Assembly (NCBI RefSeq): GCF_001625215.2
Contig: NC_030383.2
Coordinates: 4,290,779-4,354,778, forward strand
Source of the DNA: Daucus carota subsp. sativus
Lineage: Eukaryota > Streptophyta > Magnoliopsida > Apiales > Apiaceae
Reading direction: 5' to 3'
Length of the DNA: 64,000 bases
In this document: in pieces, positions 22,761 to 35,857 of the stretch
How positions within the stretch are numbered: the stretch's first letter is position 1
How the letters are laid out: the number at the start of each line of letters is the position of its first letter
Program-made: the position numbers and the translations under genes
Notes under the pieces: generated by a model
Databases searched by the model: none
What the model was told of the DNA's origin: nothing
What the model saw: the letters and a program-made list of their open reading frames with translations, nothing else

Positions 22761-24297
22761 TTAGCCTGGAGGCCAGTTCATTTGACGTCCTCCAATGACG
22801 TGAACATGAATGTGATAAATAGTTTGCCCTGCGATAGTTATAACAACTCTCATAAGCTCAGGAATATCTATATATATAGCTTTTTAGTTATAATATAGCT
22901 TTTTAGTTATAATATGATGGATCAATTTGAAGATACTAACATCCATTTGGTCCGTCATTGATCACAATTCTGAAGCCATCGTCAAGACCTTCTTGTTTAG
23001 CAACAAGCTTTGCAGTGTAAAGAAGCCTGCCAAGAATTTCACAGTGCCTCTCCTCTGCCTGCAGAACAAAATAAGCATACACAACATAGCAATGAATAAG
23101 TGAAATTTCAGGACCATAAAGAACAAGAGAGTTCTTAGTTTCCTTCTACACCAAACAAGTCTGATATGAAAAGAAGATAGATGTGTCCATAAGAAACTAA
23201 ACTCAGACTCTAGAGAGTGAGAAATTGTGAAATGCTATCGACATGTAAGATACAGTGTTAGCGGATAGTGTGGAGTTTAATCTGTAAGCTGCTTGAATTT
23301 TGATAAGTTTTGGGTCATGACTGACTCACACCAAAAAAGTAAGCAACACACCATGTTATAATGTTGTAAATGAAACAAAAGGATACCTTAGAGAGGCCAG
23401 TCAAGCCATCCCTCACTTTTGGGATCACCAGAATGTGTGTAGGAGCTTGTGGTTCAATATCCTTAAAAGCTATTACCTAACAACAAATAATTGTAAAAAA
23501 ATAAATAGATTAACAATTCATTTATAACCCCATGTACTGTATTACATAAATGGAAGGTTTAGAACAATATGCAGAACTATTCGCACAATGAAAAAGTAAC
23601 TTATTGGTGTCAAACAAAAGGGGAAAGCTGTGGCTTTCTCTTGTAAGATATGCTCATACCTAAACACAGTAAGTCGTTCTCAGGATCAAAAATTAGATGT
23701 TCGAACACAAATTTCTGGAAACTCAGCGAGTAGCATAAAATAGGAACACTTCAAAATTAATTAGTCTGGTAATTTTTCCACATCTAACACATTCATGTTA
23801 CCTAACAAGCAGATCAAACATGAAAACAAAAGTAACACGAGAATAAATAAATTGCCCCAAATAATACAGAATAAAAGCTGATTAGTAGGATTATAATAAC
23901 ATTCCAAATATCACATGTAGACTCGAATTCGGCTTCGGCTTCATTTCAGTTTTTTCTTTTAATTTAGATATAGTCTATATCGAACTTCGTAAAAGCTTTA
24001 GAAGAGTATAGTTTTGTATACCTTATCATCTTCATAAACAACTGTGGATGGAACTTCCTTGTTAATGATCTTGTCAAATCTGCACATTAAAATTAAGACA
24101 TGATTGAACATGTGAATTGTAATAAACTTTGATCCGCATTGAAATAAACAATACAATTATTTGAAAAATAGTAAACAACAGACATTGAAATATACACACA
24201 CACACGATGTTGTGTGTGATTAAGAGAAGACATACATGGTGGGCGAATCGGAGGGAGCTGCGCCGGTAAGAGCAGCCTCTTTTTCTGCTCTTTCCAT
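22761..24297 (-). CDS. HINT1: HINT1-like histidine-triad nucleotide hydrolase, copy 1
   Basis: Five exons on the minus strand (24297-24236, 24079-24022, 23476-23387, 23058-22941, 22828-22761) give 396 bp and 131 residues. The HIT core is intact: [45 protein letters not shown] and the triad [18 protein letters not shown], whose histidines bind the nucleotide phosphate. HINT1 enzymes hydrolyse AMP-lysine and adenosine 5'-phosphosulfate or phosphoramidate-type bonds in the cytosol or nucleus. The N terminus reads [20 protein letters not shown] and differs from copy 2: the original ATG is missing and the start comes from the upstream repeat. A Cys conserved in the family and present in copy 2 is Trp here (GWQTIYH versus GCQSVYH). 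It may still be active; expression is unknown. Confidence 0.88.
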
Positions 24298-24309
24298 TTC
24301 TCAGTTACA

Positions 24310-25450
24310 AACTTACCATCTTTTCACCCCAATTTATACTACCCGTACTTGCCCGTTTTCTCTATTGTTCCAATTTTTTGTATCTTTCCGTTTTATATAA
24401 TAACAGATTTTTTTTTATCGGATAACCCCCAATTTATAAGACCTATAATGGCCCACTTTCTCTACTTACTCTTACCGAGTCACCTTCCGTTTTAAATAAT
24501 AACGATTTTTTTACTCTTTTCATTTATGAGTTATAATTTTTTAACCTCCAATTTATAATACCCACACTCGCACACTTTTTTTTTAATTCTTTGAGTCACC
24601 TTCCGTACTAAATAATAACGGTTTTTTCTATCTTTTTTCTTTCTATTTATCAGTTACAATCTTTTAACCCTCAATTTTGAATACCCAGACCGTCTTATTT
24701 TCCGTATTTTTTAATTTTCTACGATTTGGACTCTTGCCGAGTCGCTCAACATTTCAAATAATAACGGTTTTTTCTAATCTTTTCATTTATTAGTTATAAT
24801 CTTTTAATCCCCAATTTATAATCGGTTTTTCTAGTGTGTACCATAGACCCATGCTAAGCACTAAAACCTATAAATTTGGAGAGTTTTGATTGGTTTACCT
24901 TTCCTAATAATGATGGACCCCCCTCATTTACAACAACCACACCAATCAAAACTCTCCAAATTGATGGATTTTTGTGCTTAGCATGTGCCCATGAGCACAC
25001 ACTAGAAAAACCGATTTATAATACCTACATTGGATTATTTCTTCTACATCTACAATTCTTGCTGAGTCACCCTCCGTGCTAAATAATAAAAAAATTTCTA
25101 CTCATTTCATTTTTCAGTTACAATCGTTTAACCCCCAATTTATATAGGAATGCAAGTCCATTTTCTCTAAAAAATTTTAATTCTTTACGTCTTGAACCAT
25201 TGCTGAGTCACCTTCTAGATAATATTTATTTTTTCTACTCTTTTCATTTACCTATTACAATCTTTTAACCCCCATTTATAATATCCACACTGACCCATTT
25301 TTTATATGTTTTTTCATTCTCTACGTATTGGACTCTTGTTGAATCCCATTTCGTTTTAAATAATTGCTTTATTAGTTATCATCTTTTAATCCCCAATTTA
25401 TAATACCCACAATGACCTACTTTTTCTCTATGTTCTTAATTCTCTATATC
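24310..25450. repeat. Degenerate minisatellite, about 120-bp unit, upstream of HINT copy 1
   Basis: The block CTTTTAACCCCCAATTTATAATACCCACA followed by GACTCTTGCCGAGTCACC-type sequence and AAATAATAACGG recurs about nine times, with CAATTTATA near 24330, 24430, 24550, 24672, 24806, 25014, 25133, 25269 and 25394. Single units stand upstream of HINT copy 2 (30480-30560) and of the exon 1 fragment (36000-36060), so the array grew from one ancestral unit. A MITE interrupts it at 24824-25013. Confidence 0.85.
24824..25013. mobile_element. MITE with CGGTTTTTCTAGTGTGT ends and 9-bp target duplication
   Basis: Inverted ends CGGTTTTTCTAGTGTGT / ACACACTAGAAAAACCG enclose a self-complementary core (CTAAGCAC, TTGGAGAGTTTTGATTGG). 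ATTTATAAT is duplicated at 24815-24823 and 25014-25022. A 9-bp duplication points to a Mutator-type transposase. A second copy is at 35208-35407. Confidence 0.92.
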
Positions 25451-25461
25451 TTGGACTCTTA

Positions 25462-25833
25462 GAGCATCTCCAAGGGCTCTCTAAATGAGCTCTTAACTTC
25501 AAATTTAAAGAGCAAGACAAGAAATAGAGCTCCAATGGGCTCCTTGAAACTCTTTAAAAACTTAAGAGCTCATCATCTCTCCTTTCTTTTAAAGAGCATG
25601 TAGGAGCTCTTAACATGTTTTTCATGAATATAATATTACTTTCCCTCCAACTTTATCACAAACATTTCTCTCTTTTCACTTTTCTCTCTCATTTATATGA
25701 ATAAAATATTAATAAGGAGCAAGTATAAAGAGGAGCATTGGAGATGAAATCTATTTAGATGTCTTAACTCACTAGGAGTCAAATATTATATTATATTTTA
25801 GAGAGTGATTTAAGAGCCCCATTGGAGATGCTC
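25462..25833. mobile_element. Tourist-like MITE (PIF/Harbinger type)
   Basis: Ends GAGCATCTCCAAGGGCTCT and AGAGCCCCATTGGAGATGCTC, flanked by TTA on both sides (25459-25461, 25834-25836). This is the usual terminal motif and target of Tourist elements. A relative lies at 58467-58777. Confidence 0.88.
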
Positions 25834-25836
25834 TTA

Positions 25837-27343
25837 CTCAGTCATCTTCTGTTCTAAAATAATAACGTTTGCGTAATTTGTGTTGAAAAATATATATTTA
25901 TGTATATTATTAAAAAAAATTAATAAAAAATTAAGATTTATATTTTTATTCGGGAAAACAATTGAAAATAATATATATAAATATATTTTTTTCATTTCAA
26001 GTTACGTGTGAAAATTCAAAACGACAATTATTATGAAATCAAAGCGCTAATGTATTCTTATGAAATACATGTCATTTGACCTTTTAATAAACATTTCTAA
26101 GTATTTTAACCGCATAACTAAAATTATTATTTTTATAATTTTTTCAAATTATAATAGTAATTATATATTTTATTTTAAAAAATATTAAAATAAAATTTTT
26201 AACAATACGCTCAAACTTCTTCAAAAAAAAAAAAATACGATCAAACTACTTATAACTACGAGTCAAAAGTCATATGACTTATATTTTAAAACAAATGAAG
26301 TAATTTAACACACATGCATGAAATTTTATAATATAAGTGTTTTTTTATATTTTTCTAGTCGTTAAACACCTTTTTGTTATATTTTTAATTTTTGAAACTT
26401 TACTGTTTATCTATGATTTTAGTTAGAGTTGTGATATTAGTTGAGATTTGGGATTGTCACTATTTGCAGTTTATACATTTTTTTCTATATTTGCTCATTA
26501 CCGTTGGTCCGAGATTTCATTCTTGGATGGTAGATATACCAAAATTACAACAATTTTGTGGTCATCACGACTCAATCACCCCAAGTTCAGTTTAGAAACA
26601 ACAAATAGTGGCGTTCTTCGACATGACCTACTTGAAAGGCTAAAGAGACTTAACAAGTAACAGACCCTCTTTTAAGGTTGAAATTTCTCTAAGGAGTAGC
26701 AATTATAAAGAGTAGCAACTCTCTCTAGATCATATTGTCTAAGGATTTGAAGGATTCAAGGTATATCTGTTTTACGGAAAAAGGCTGTAATGTTGAAACT
26801 AAAACTTATGGCCAAGTATCAAATCTTCTTTAAGGTTGGAATCTGTCCAAGGAGTAACAAAGTTCCTCAGATCACATTGCCAAAAATACTACAAAAACGA
26901 GTATGGGTAAAGCGGCAAGGTGTTGGCCCTCTTTATCACAATTTCAAACAATAATGTCTCAAATATCACATCCAGAAATTATGGTCTCAAGTATCATTTT
27001 GTAATGTTAAATCGTTTAACATTTATTTTTCATTTTTTTTTGAAACGCTAAATGATGTAGTGTTTAGCCTTTCCTTTAGCCCAAACCCATAGAAAAACAC
27101 GCTACATCATGTAGTGTTTTATCATCATAAACCTCTACATGATGTAGTGTTTTATCGTGGTATTCAAGATTATGTTTTCTGGGAGTAGTAATATTTAGGA
27201 CATTTCAACTTCAAATTTCAGGACCATATTTTCAGTAAGTGATATTTAGGACATTTCAAACTCAAATTGCAAGAATTAGGACATTTTCTCATGGTAATTT
27301 GGGGCAGTAATTTAGGGACAACATATTTATAAACTTTTCATTT
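25837..27343. other. Intergenic AT-rich stretch with a duplicated fragment
   Basis: No gene seen. 26430-26575 copies 22131-22260 (GAGATTTGGGATTGTCA...), and the copy then breaks off until 28337. Around 27040-27160 the motif TACATGATGTAGTGTTTT and relatives occur three or four times. The region between the broken ends (26576-28336) was inserted into, or rearranged within, the duplicated block. Confidence 0.55.
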
Positions 27344-28268
27344 GGGAAAATATATTGAAACGTCCTTGAACTATTCCATTTTTATTCGATAAGTCCCTGA
27401 ACAAAAGATTCCCCAAACCGGGTCCTTTAACTTTTCGAAATTTTGTATCAAGTCCTTCCGTTAAGTAGATTCTAACGGACGTTAGAATCTTTGCTGGCAT
27501 GGCGACACGTCATCAGCAGATCGACCAGAATTTTTTTGACAAGACGACACATCACCAGATGATTTGTACATACTGCCATCATCATTCTCACTCTCTCCAG
27601 CACAATCTTCACTCCACTCTTGTGCCAATACATTTTAAACACTTTATAACCAAGATCACTTCGAACATACTTTTGAAGTATGAAAATAGATAACACATCC
27701 AATTTCTGATTAAAAAATACTCGACCTTACCTCCATTGTAGTATTTGATGCCACGCTCTTGCACGATCTCACTTCCATGATGAATGTACAAGGTGATTTC
27801 GGCCTTCATGTCTGTGAATAGATGGCGAGATAGTTTGTGATGATAGTATGTATTTAGTGTAGTGTGTTTATGTATAGAAGCCGCCCAATCTAATTTACTG
27901 ATTAAGAACCCTAATTCCCTTTAATGGAACCCTAAAACCCTCTTTGTAGATTGAAAAAAATGAGTGAATCGGGAGATATAAACGCGCTTATAAACTCACA
28001 TGCAGGGCATGTGACTTGTTTTTTAAATTTAATTTCAGTTTAATTTCATTTTTCTTTTAATATATGTACAATCAGCGTCATGTCAGCGATGGATCAGCAT
28101 TAGTCGTCGCCACATCAGCAAGATTCTAACGTCCGTTAGAATCTACTTAACGGAAGGACTTGATACAAAATTTTGAAAAGTTAAAAGGACCAAATTTGGG
28201 GAATCTTTTGTTCAGGGACCTATCGAATAAAAATGGAATAGTTCAAGGACGTTTCAATATATTATCCC
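27344..28268. mobile_element. Non-autonomous Mutator-like element carrying part of a PB1-like transposase N terminus
   Basis: Inverted ends of about 150 bp begin GGGAAAATATATTGAAACGT and mirror exactly to 28268 (GTTTCAATATATTATCCC). TTTTCATTT is duplicated on both sides (27335-27343 and 28269-28277), a perfect 9-bp target duplication. On the minus strand the core reads KAEITLYIHHGSEIVQERG and YYNGGKVEYF (around 27808-27725), then after an apparent intron KYVRSDLGYKVFKMYWHKSG. This resembles the PB1-like domain at the N terminus of plant Mutator transposases. Nothing of the catalytic or zinc-finger parts remains. Confidence 0.88.
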
Positions 28269-28817
28269 TTTTCATTTTAAACTAGTTAAGTCATGTCATG
28301 TAAATTTTGGAATTTTGTAACCGTATCCTTGTTGGTTATCAAGTCCCAGTTCTAGTTCTGGTTGGGACTTGCCACCCTCGAGTACGAGACCTATGGACCC
28401 CAATTGTTGAAGATTCTACAGGAGTGTAAGAACAAGGGGTACTTGAAAACTTTTGCGAAGGACGACAATATCATGATTTGGTACTGGCCAAGTAATCCTA
28501 CACCAAATGAGCACTCTTTTTATCAATCCCTATTTCAGCTACTGCACTTCTTTCTATTTTTCCTAAGACTAGCCTGTTCAATCAATGGTCCAAGCCACCG
28601 AAGGTTTCGATAAGAAAGTTCAAATTACAGATAACACATATTTAGTTCAACAGTTATTTGCTTAATATATAATTATGAAGCTCAACACAATAAGAGTTAC
28701 ATGGAGCACAATATTTTCTCAAGGCAAATAACAAATCCTTATTAATAGTTTAAATCACTGTTATAATTTATGTTTCTACCGCCATGGGAGTAGAAGGAAC
28801 ATAACCATGATAACGGC

Positions 28818-30393
<1,576 letters not shown>

Positions 30394-30559
30394 GGTCACG
30401 GAAGGCTGTCGGAGTTGCGCCGGCGGAGACAAATGAGAGGACACTGCTTGTACTCTTTTTTCTGCTCTTTTCATTTATCGGTTACTCTCTTTCAACCCGC
30501 AATTTATAATACCCACGCGGACTCACTTTCGCTATTTTTTGTAATCCTATTGGACTCTT

Positions 30560-31050
30560 CGTTAGCAATGTAATTCGCACCATATTACCCACATATGGAG
30601 TCCGACACGACATGGAGCCGATTTGGAAAAATACAAATTAAGGTCGGAGATTTTATATTTCGGATCAGGTAATTTTTATCTGGAAAACTCGGGTCGGGTT
30701 CAGTTGATCCAGTGTACTCGAACCTGATCCGAAATATTTATATATAAAATATATCATGTTAATTATATATATTTATATTATAAAATTACATATATTTATG
30801 ATATATTATTATTCACATATAATATTATTAAATTATTATTTATATATTTTAAATGTATTATGATACATATAATTAAAATAATTAATTTTTAATAAATTTC
30901 GGGTCAAAAAGGTTCAATTTCGATTTAATCGGTACTGAACAGGTCGGGTTCGGGTTGATATTTTCAACCCATTTCGGGTTCGGTCGACAAAAAACTGGAT
31001 TAGGTAAAAAAACGCGACACAAACCCGACCCATTATCCGAGATTGCCTCC
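30560..31050. mobile_element. Probable hAT-like element with CGGGTTCGG subterminal repeats
   Basis: Clusters of CGGGTCGGGTTC, TCGGATCAGG and ACCCGACCC motifs occur on both sides of an AT-rich centre (30640-30740 and 30895-31035). This layout copies the other subterminal-repeat elements in this window. I could not fix the termini or a target duplication, so the call rests on repeat organisation only. Confidence 0.45.
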
Positions 31051-31132
31051 CCTGCATTAATAACATATGTTTAGCGGTGAAAATTAAATAATTTTATAAA
31101 TACAAGTTAGTATAGTATATTCAACAAAAAAT

Positions 31133-34100
31133 GGGTTAATTATCAAATAGGGCACTGACTTCACCTCGATATATCATCTGTAACACCCGCGAAATTTAGT
31201 ACTCGTTTAAAGCATTGATTTCACTAATTAACTAAGCCTGTTAACTTTTTAAAATGAATCTAACGGCGGTATGCTCCACGTCAGCTAAAATCTGACTCAG
31301 CATCCACCTCAGCGTATGCTCCCAGTTGTATGCGTATGTATATATGCGCGTATTCCACCCTCCATTTAACCCCTTTTTTGAAGTAAAAATTATTTTTTCA
31401 GGGCCGCAGTCAATGCAAGAAGTTAATCAAATTTTATGACTTTTTTGTAATGATTTCCTGGAGAGTTGCTAGAGAATTAAAACCTGTAAATAGAATTGAA
31501 AATGACTAACAAACTAAGACTTTGTTCAATAAACACCTCCATAAATTTGATACCAAATCAAAAAAACACAGTAGCAATAAGATAACAACATAACATATAG
31601 TTTGATACCAAATTCAAAAGATCATCATGCGATAAACCAACATAAAAGTATAGCAGAAACAAAGTAGCAAAAGTAGACGATGTGGAACATAGTGACAGCT
31701 TATGGATCGTCTTCATCAACATCGACTGCAGTCTCAGGAGTGTTCGTGAATTTAAACTGTGTTTTTGCTATCAGTCTTACGCTCCTTCTTGGCTGAGTAC
31801 TTGTTTGTTCTTCGGGTCCATCCTCTTCTTCATCTAATGGCAGCTCTGCATCCTCTTCTTCTTCAGCATGTTGTGAACCTGTTGTTGCTTCACTTGGACG
31901 CTTGATTGGTGGCCACCTGAGTAGCCACTCATTGTACAAGGGACCTCTGAGATCTTTCATAAATTTTTTGCCTTCACTTCCAGTCAAGCACTGTGATGAA
32001 GCAGCAGCTGATTTTGAGGTTTGTGAAGATTGTGTAGTCTCTGCAGTAATTTGGCTAAGATAAGGCTTTGTATGCTTTGTCTTGGGCTGCATTTTTTCCT
32101 TGCCCTTACCTGTAATAGGGGCATCACTGCTATCTGTCACCTTAGCTTGAGTTGTGGGACATGGTTCTTTAATGTGTATGCCTTTTTCTTTCTTCCTCAC
32201 CATCAATTTTGACCTCCTTGGAGGTGCCTTACCCTGAGTTTCTGCATTTGTTCTTTGTGCTCCTTCATTTCCTCCTTGCTGGCCTGCTTCCTGTGCTCCT
32301 TCATTTCCTCCTTGCTGGCTTGCTTCATGTGCTCTTTCATTTCCTTGTTCACCCCTTTTAGGACATTGATTGCGTCGGTGTCCAGCTTCTTTACAAATAC
32401 TGCAATGCATGACCATCCCACCTCTTTGCTTTTTGGGTCTGCCCCTCAATTTTTTTGTAACAAAAGGTGGGAGCATCTCATCGGTTGAGTGGATTTCCCA
32501 GAACTCCTCACCTTTAAGAGCAGCAAGAGGGATTTTATAGCTCTCCAGGTACATCTCCCTGCTGTAGTATTTGGATACATAATTAACAGGTTGTTCCCTT
32601 CTGCGGTGAATTGCTGCAACAGCATGTTCACAAGGAATACCCGTCAAGTCGAAAACCCTGCAGTCACACTTTCCTTCTGTTAAGTCAACTGTCAAGGTTC
32701 TGGCACCATTTTTCACCTGCAAATTGTCATAAACAGTTATCACAAATGTAGACAATTATCACAAATTATCACATTATTTCAACAATCTCCTCATTTTGAA
32801 GCTTTCTGCACCAAATGTAGAATGGGCAGTTCTTCTCACAAACAACTTGACACCTTTCCACATTATTGTGATTGAACAAAATTGCTCTCCTCTCTAAAAT
32901 TCCATAGTCTCTAACAGCTTTTCTGAATTCATCCATTGAGCCAAACCTCATTCCAGGACTGAACTTAATAACATCTTTACATTTATTTGGATTATACACT
33001 GAACTCTTCTTTTTTTCTTTTTTTATTTGTTGGTGGTGGCCCTATGTACCCCTTCCTAACTGGCTCATCTTCACTTGAAGAAGCCACTGACCTCAGTTCA
33101 TCAGAAAGATAGGCAGAATCCCCACTTTCATCATCTCCTTCTTTCACCATAGATTTTCTCAATGCAGCATTCACTTTATTTGCCTCTGCAGCCTTCCTCA
33201 TCTTCATACCCTTTACATTTTCTAACAGCTCATCATCACTCCCATCCTCCTCAAATTCTACTTCACCTTCACTCTCTAACTCAACCTCAGTATCAGTCCC
33301 CTCATCCTCATAATCTTCCACAAAATCAGGGTCATCAGCACTACTACCATCACTGCACTCATTATTTTCTTTTTCTTTTGTTATTGCTTTTTCTGTTTCA
33401 AGTTCTTCCAAATCAAAGTGGTCAACATACAAATGTATACTACCATATGGCTTACAGATTCCTATCATCTCCTTAATGCAACTATCATCATACAAAATCC
33501 TAACATCTTTTTCGAAACTATGACCATCACATTGATAATAAACAATCGAATTTCTGCGATAATAGTCAAAAGCAACTGCATAATGCTCCAAATCACTAAA
33601 AGCCATGGTCTCAGTATCCTCCACCAAGTTATCAACTACCCTCCCAACATATGTCACAGTCCCATCGGGTGGGCGTGCAAAAAAACCCCGATGATGCACA
33701 TACACATCAATTTTAACCATACTGAAAGCAAAATAATGTAAACATATGATTACAACCCAACACTACATATATACATGCATCACGATATGAACAGTCACAG
33801 TGGATATGATGAACGATATGATCACAGAGGTGAAAAAATACATATCTTTCAACTCAAGCTGCAATGGATTGCTGTTATCTTCGTTTCGCCGCTTCGATTC
33901 ACCGATCTCTTCCAAAGGGGTTAGGGCTTTGATTCTCCGAGCTCTCGCAGAGGGGTTAAGGGTTTACGTCGTTTAGTGTGTTTTCTTTATTTTGTTTTGT
34001 TTTTACTTTTTAATTTTGTTTTGTTTTTATTCTTTAAACTGTGTTAATTGACTTATATTTGACTCTTACAGCTGTTGCCCAATCACTGTGCGCGTGTTTC

Positions 34101-34278
34101 CTCGTCATTGTACACGTAGACGACGTTAACGGTTTCCGTCTATTTTAACGTTTTCATTTTAAAAAGTTAACGGGCTTAGTTAATTAGTGAAATCAATGCT
34201 TTAAACAAGTACTAAATTTCGCGGGTGTTACAGATGATATATCGGGGTGAAGTCAGTGCTCCATTTGATAATTAACCC
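31133..34278 (-). mobile_element. Mutator-like element (MULE) with internally deleted transposase
   Basis: The 3,146-bp element is bounded by inverted repeats of more than 120 bp starting GGGTTAATTATCAAAT. ACAAAAAAT is duplicated exactly at 31124-31132 and 34279-34287, the 9-bp duplication expected for Mutator. The inverted repeats share CACTGACTTCACC and CTGTAACACCCGCGAAATTT. The high conservation of the ends and duplication indicates recent insertion. Its minus-strand gene is described separately. Confidence 0.95.
31700..33720 (-). pseudogene. MULE transposase remnant lacking the catalytic core
   Basis: Three blocks lie in order on the minus strand. Block 1 (33720-32992, 242 residues) is a PB1-like N-terminal domain (KIDVYVHHRGFFARPPDGTV) followed by a long acidic segment. 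Block 2 (32999-32769) is the MuDR-type plant domain (FSPGMRFGSMDEFRKAVRDY, ending CPFYIWCRKLQNEEIVEIM). Block 3 (from about 32718 down to 31700) starts after a TTTGCAG acceptor and has the SWIM zinc finger CDCRVFDLTGIPCEHAVAAI, a GRPKK hook, the CCHC knuckle CSICKEAGHRRNQC and a long Gly/Glu/Gln and Ser/Thr-rich tail. The roughly 250-300-residue DDE transposase core that normally lies between blocks 2 and 3 is absent. Blocks 1 and 2 are offset by +1 at an A-rich run near 33000. The element therefore needs an autonomous partner. Confidence 0.85.
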
Positions 34279-34526
34279 ACAAAAAATAACCTCTAATAAC
34301 TTTACTTTGATGTGTACGGGTGTTATAAAAAATTATTCCATTTTAAATTTATTTTCGATAAACGTATTTTGGAATTCTTTACGTCCAGTATTTTTTATCC
34401 CGAATGTATGTTTGTATCCTTCAAATATTCTAGAGCAGCTGTCACGTAACTCAACACACATGCATCTATTTTTATAACTTTAAGTGTTTCTTTATACTCT
34501 TTTTATTATTAAACACCCTTTTGTTA

Positions 34527-35194
34527 CCTCCTCTGTTTTTTTATATGACGCTTTGATTTTTGGCAAACACTTTTAAATGTTTTGACCGGGTAGTTAAAAA
34601 TATTATTTTTTGAATTTTCTTTTTCTGAATAAAAATATTAATTATATATTATTAGAACAAAGTTCCATGTAGTCCACATATTTACTGTAGTACCGTAGAC
34701 CACGTATGTTCTGCAACTATAAAATGTCATAAAAACATTGCAAAATGTGTTATTTTGCAAATCATGTTCTATAAACATCATTATTTTGTTAAAAATTTTG
34801 ACAATCCTGAACATTCTACAAGTTAAATAGTGAAAAACACATTATTCTGCAAAACATGTTAAGTTTGCAGAACATATTTACATATTACAGAACATATGTG
34901 TTCTACTTGTCGAACATAAATGATTTTTAATATTTTTCATGAAATAGTGATATTTAGAGAATGTATTTCACAAAATAACAAGTTTCATACATTTTGCAAT
35001 GTTTTTATGCCATTCTATAGTTGCAGGACATACGTGGTCTACGGTACTACAGTAAATATGTGGACTACATGGAACTTAACTCTATATTATTATTCAGAAA
35101 AAGAAATTTTAAAAAATAATATTTTTAACTACCCAGTCAAAGCACTTAAAAGTGTGTGTAAAAATTCAAAGCGTCATAAAAAAAACAGAGGGAG
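34527..35194. mobile_element. Stowaway element carrying a nested foldback element
   Basis: The outer ends CCTCTGTTTTTTTATATGAC and the inverse GTCATAAAAAAAACAGAGGGAG, flanked by TA (34525-34526, 35195-35196), define a Stowaway. Inside it, AAGTTCCATGTAGTCCACAT (about 34664) and the inverse ATGTGGACTACATGGAACTT (to about 35082) bound a second foldback element with several GCAGAACAT motifs. Confidence 0.75.
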
Positions 35195-35207
35195 TATATT
35201 TTAAAAT

Positions 35208-35407
35208 GAGTTTATCTAGTTTGTGCTCATGGGCACATGGTAAGCACCAAATTTTATAATTTTGATGGATTTTGATTGATGTGGTTATTGAATTTGCAGG
35301 GGGGTCCACCATTATAAAGAAGTATGAGCCAATCAAAAACCACCAAATTTATAAAATTTGATGCTTAGTGTGCCCGCACTGCCCATGGGCACACACTAGA
35401 AAAACCG
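35208..35407. mobile_element. Second copy of the TTTTTCTAGTGTGT-type MITE with 9-bp target duplication
   Basis: The right end CACACACTAGAAAAACCG equals the end of the element at 24824-25013, and the left end (GAGTTTATCTAGTTTGTGC) is a diverged inverse. TTTTAAAAT is duplicated at 35199-35207 and 35408-35416. 200 bp, non-coding. Confidence 0.88.
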
Positions 35408-35857
35408 TTTTAAAATTCTGAAACTTTGTAGTTGATCTAAGATTTTATTCACAGTTGTTAAAAAAAAAATATACATAGTTGACCCGGCGTTAATAGGACT
35501 GTGTCGAGAGAAGGCAGAATAAATACAAGCTATAAGCGGATTGGATTATTTATTTTGAATAAATATAATTGATAAGTGTTAGTTAAATTAATTTTTTATA
35601 TTTCAAATAGTCATATTTAATCGGGAAAAATCAAGTAATATTTTTGAAAATCAGTCATGAATTTTTCTAGATTACAGGGTATACTTGATTGAGATTTTAT
35701 AAGATTTTTTTTCTTGAAACCCATATACATTCAACCTAAATTTTAAAAAATATATCAGAATCTTGAAATAATCGGTTATGATTTTAAATTATCTACGACA
35801 TCAACAGACAGTGAAATAGATACACATGATGTTGAGTGTAATTAAGAGAGGACATAT

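Noticed and set aside
27472..27809. Three overlapping ORFs as possible genes
   Set aside because: They lie inside a MULE derivative; only the PB1-like remnant is meaningful and it is broken.
28362..28613. 83-residue ORF in the HINT downstream flank
   Set aside because: The duplicated sequence at 22280-22530 has stops and frameshifts in the same frame, so it is not under coding constraint.
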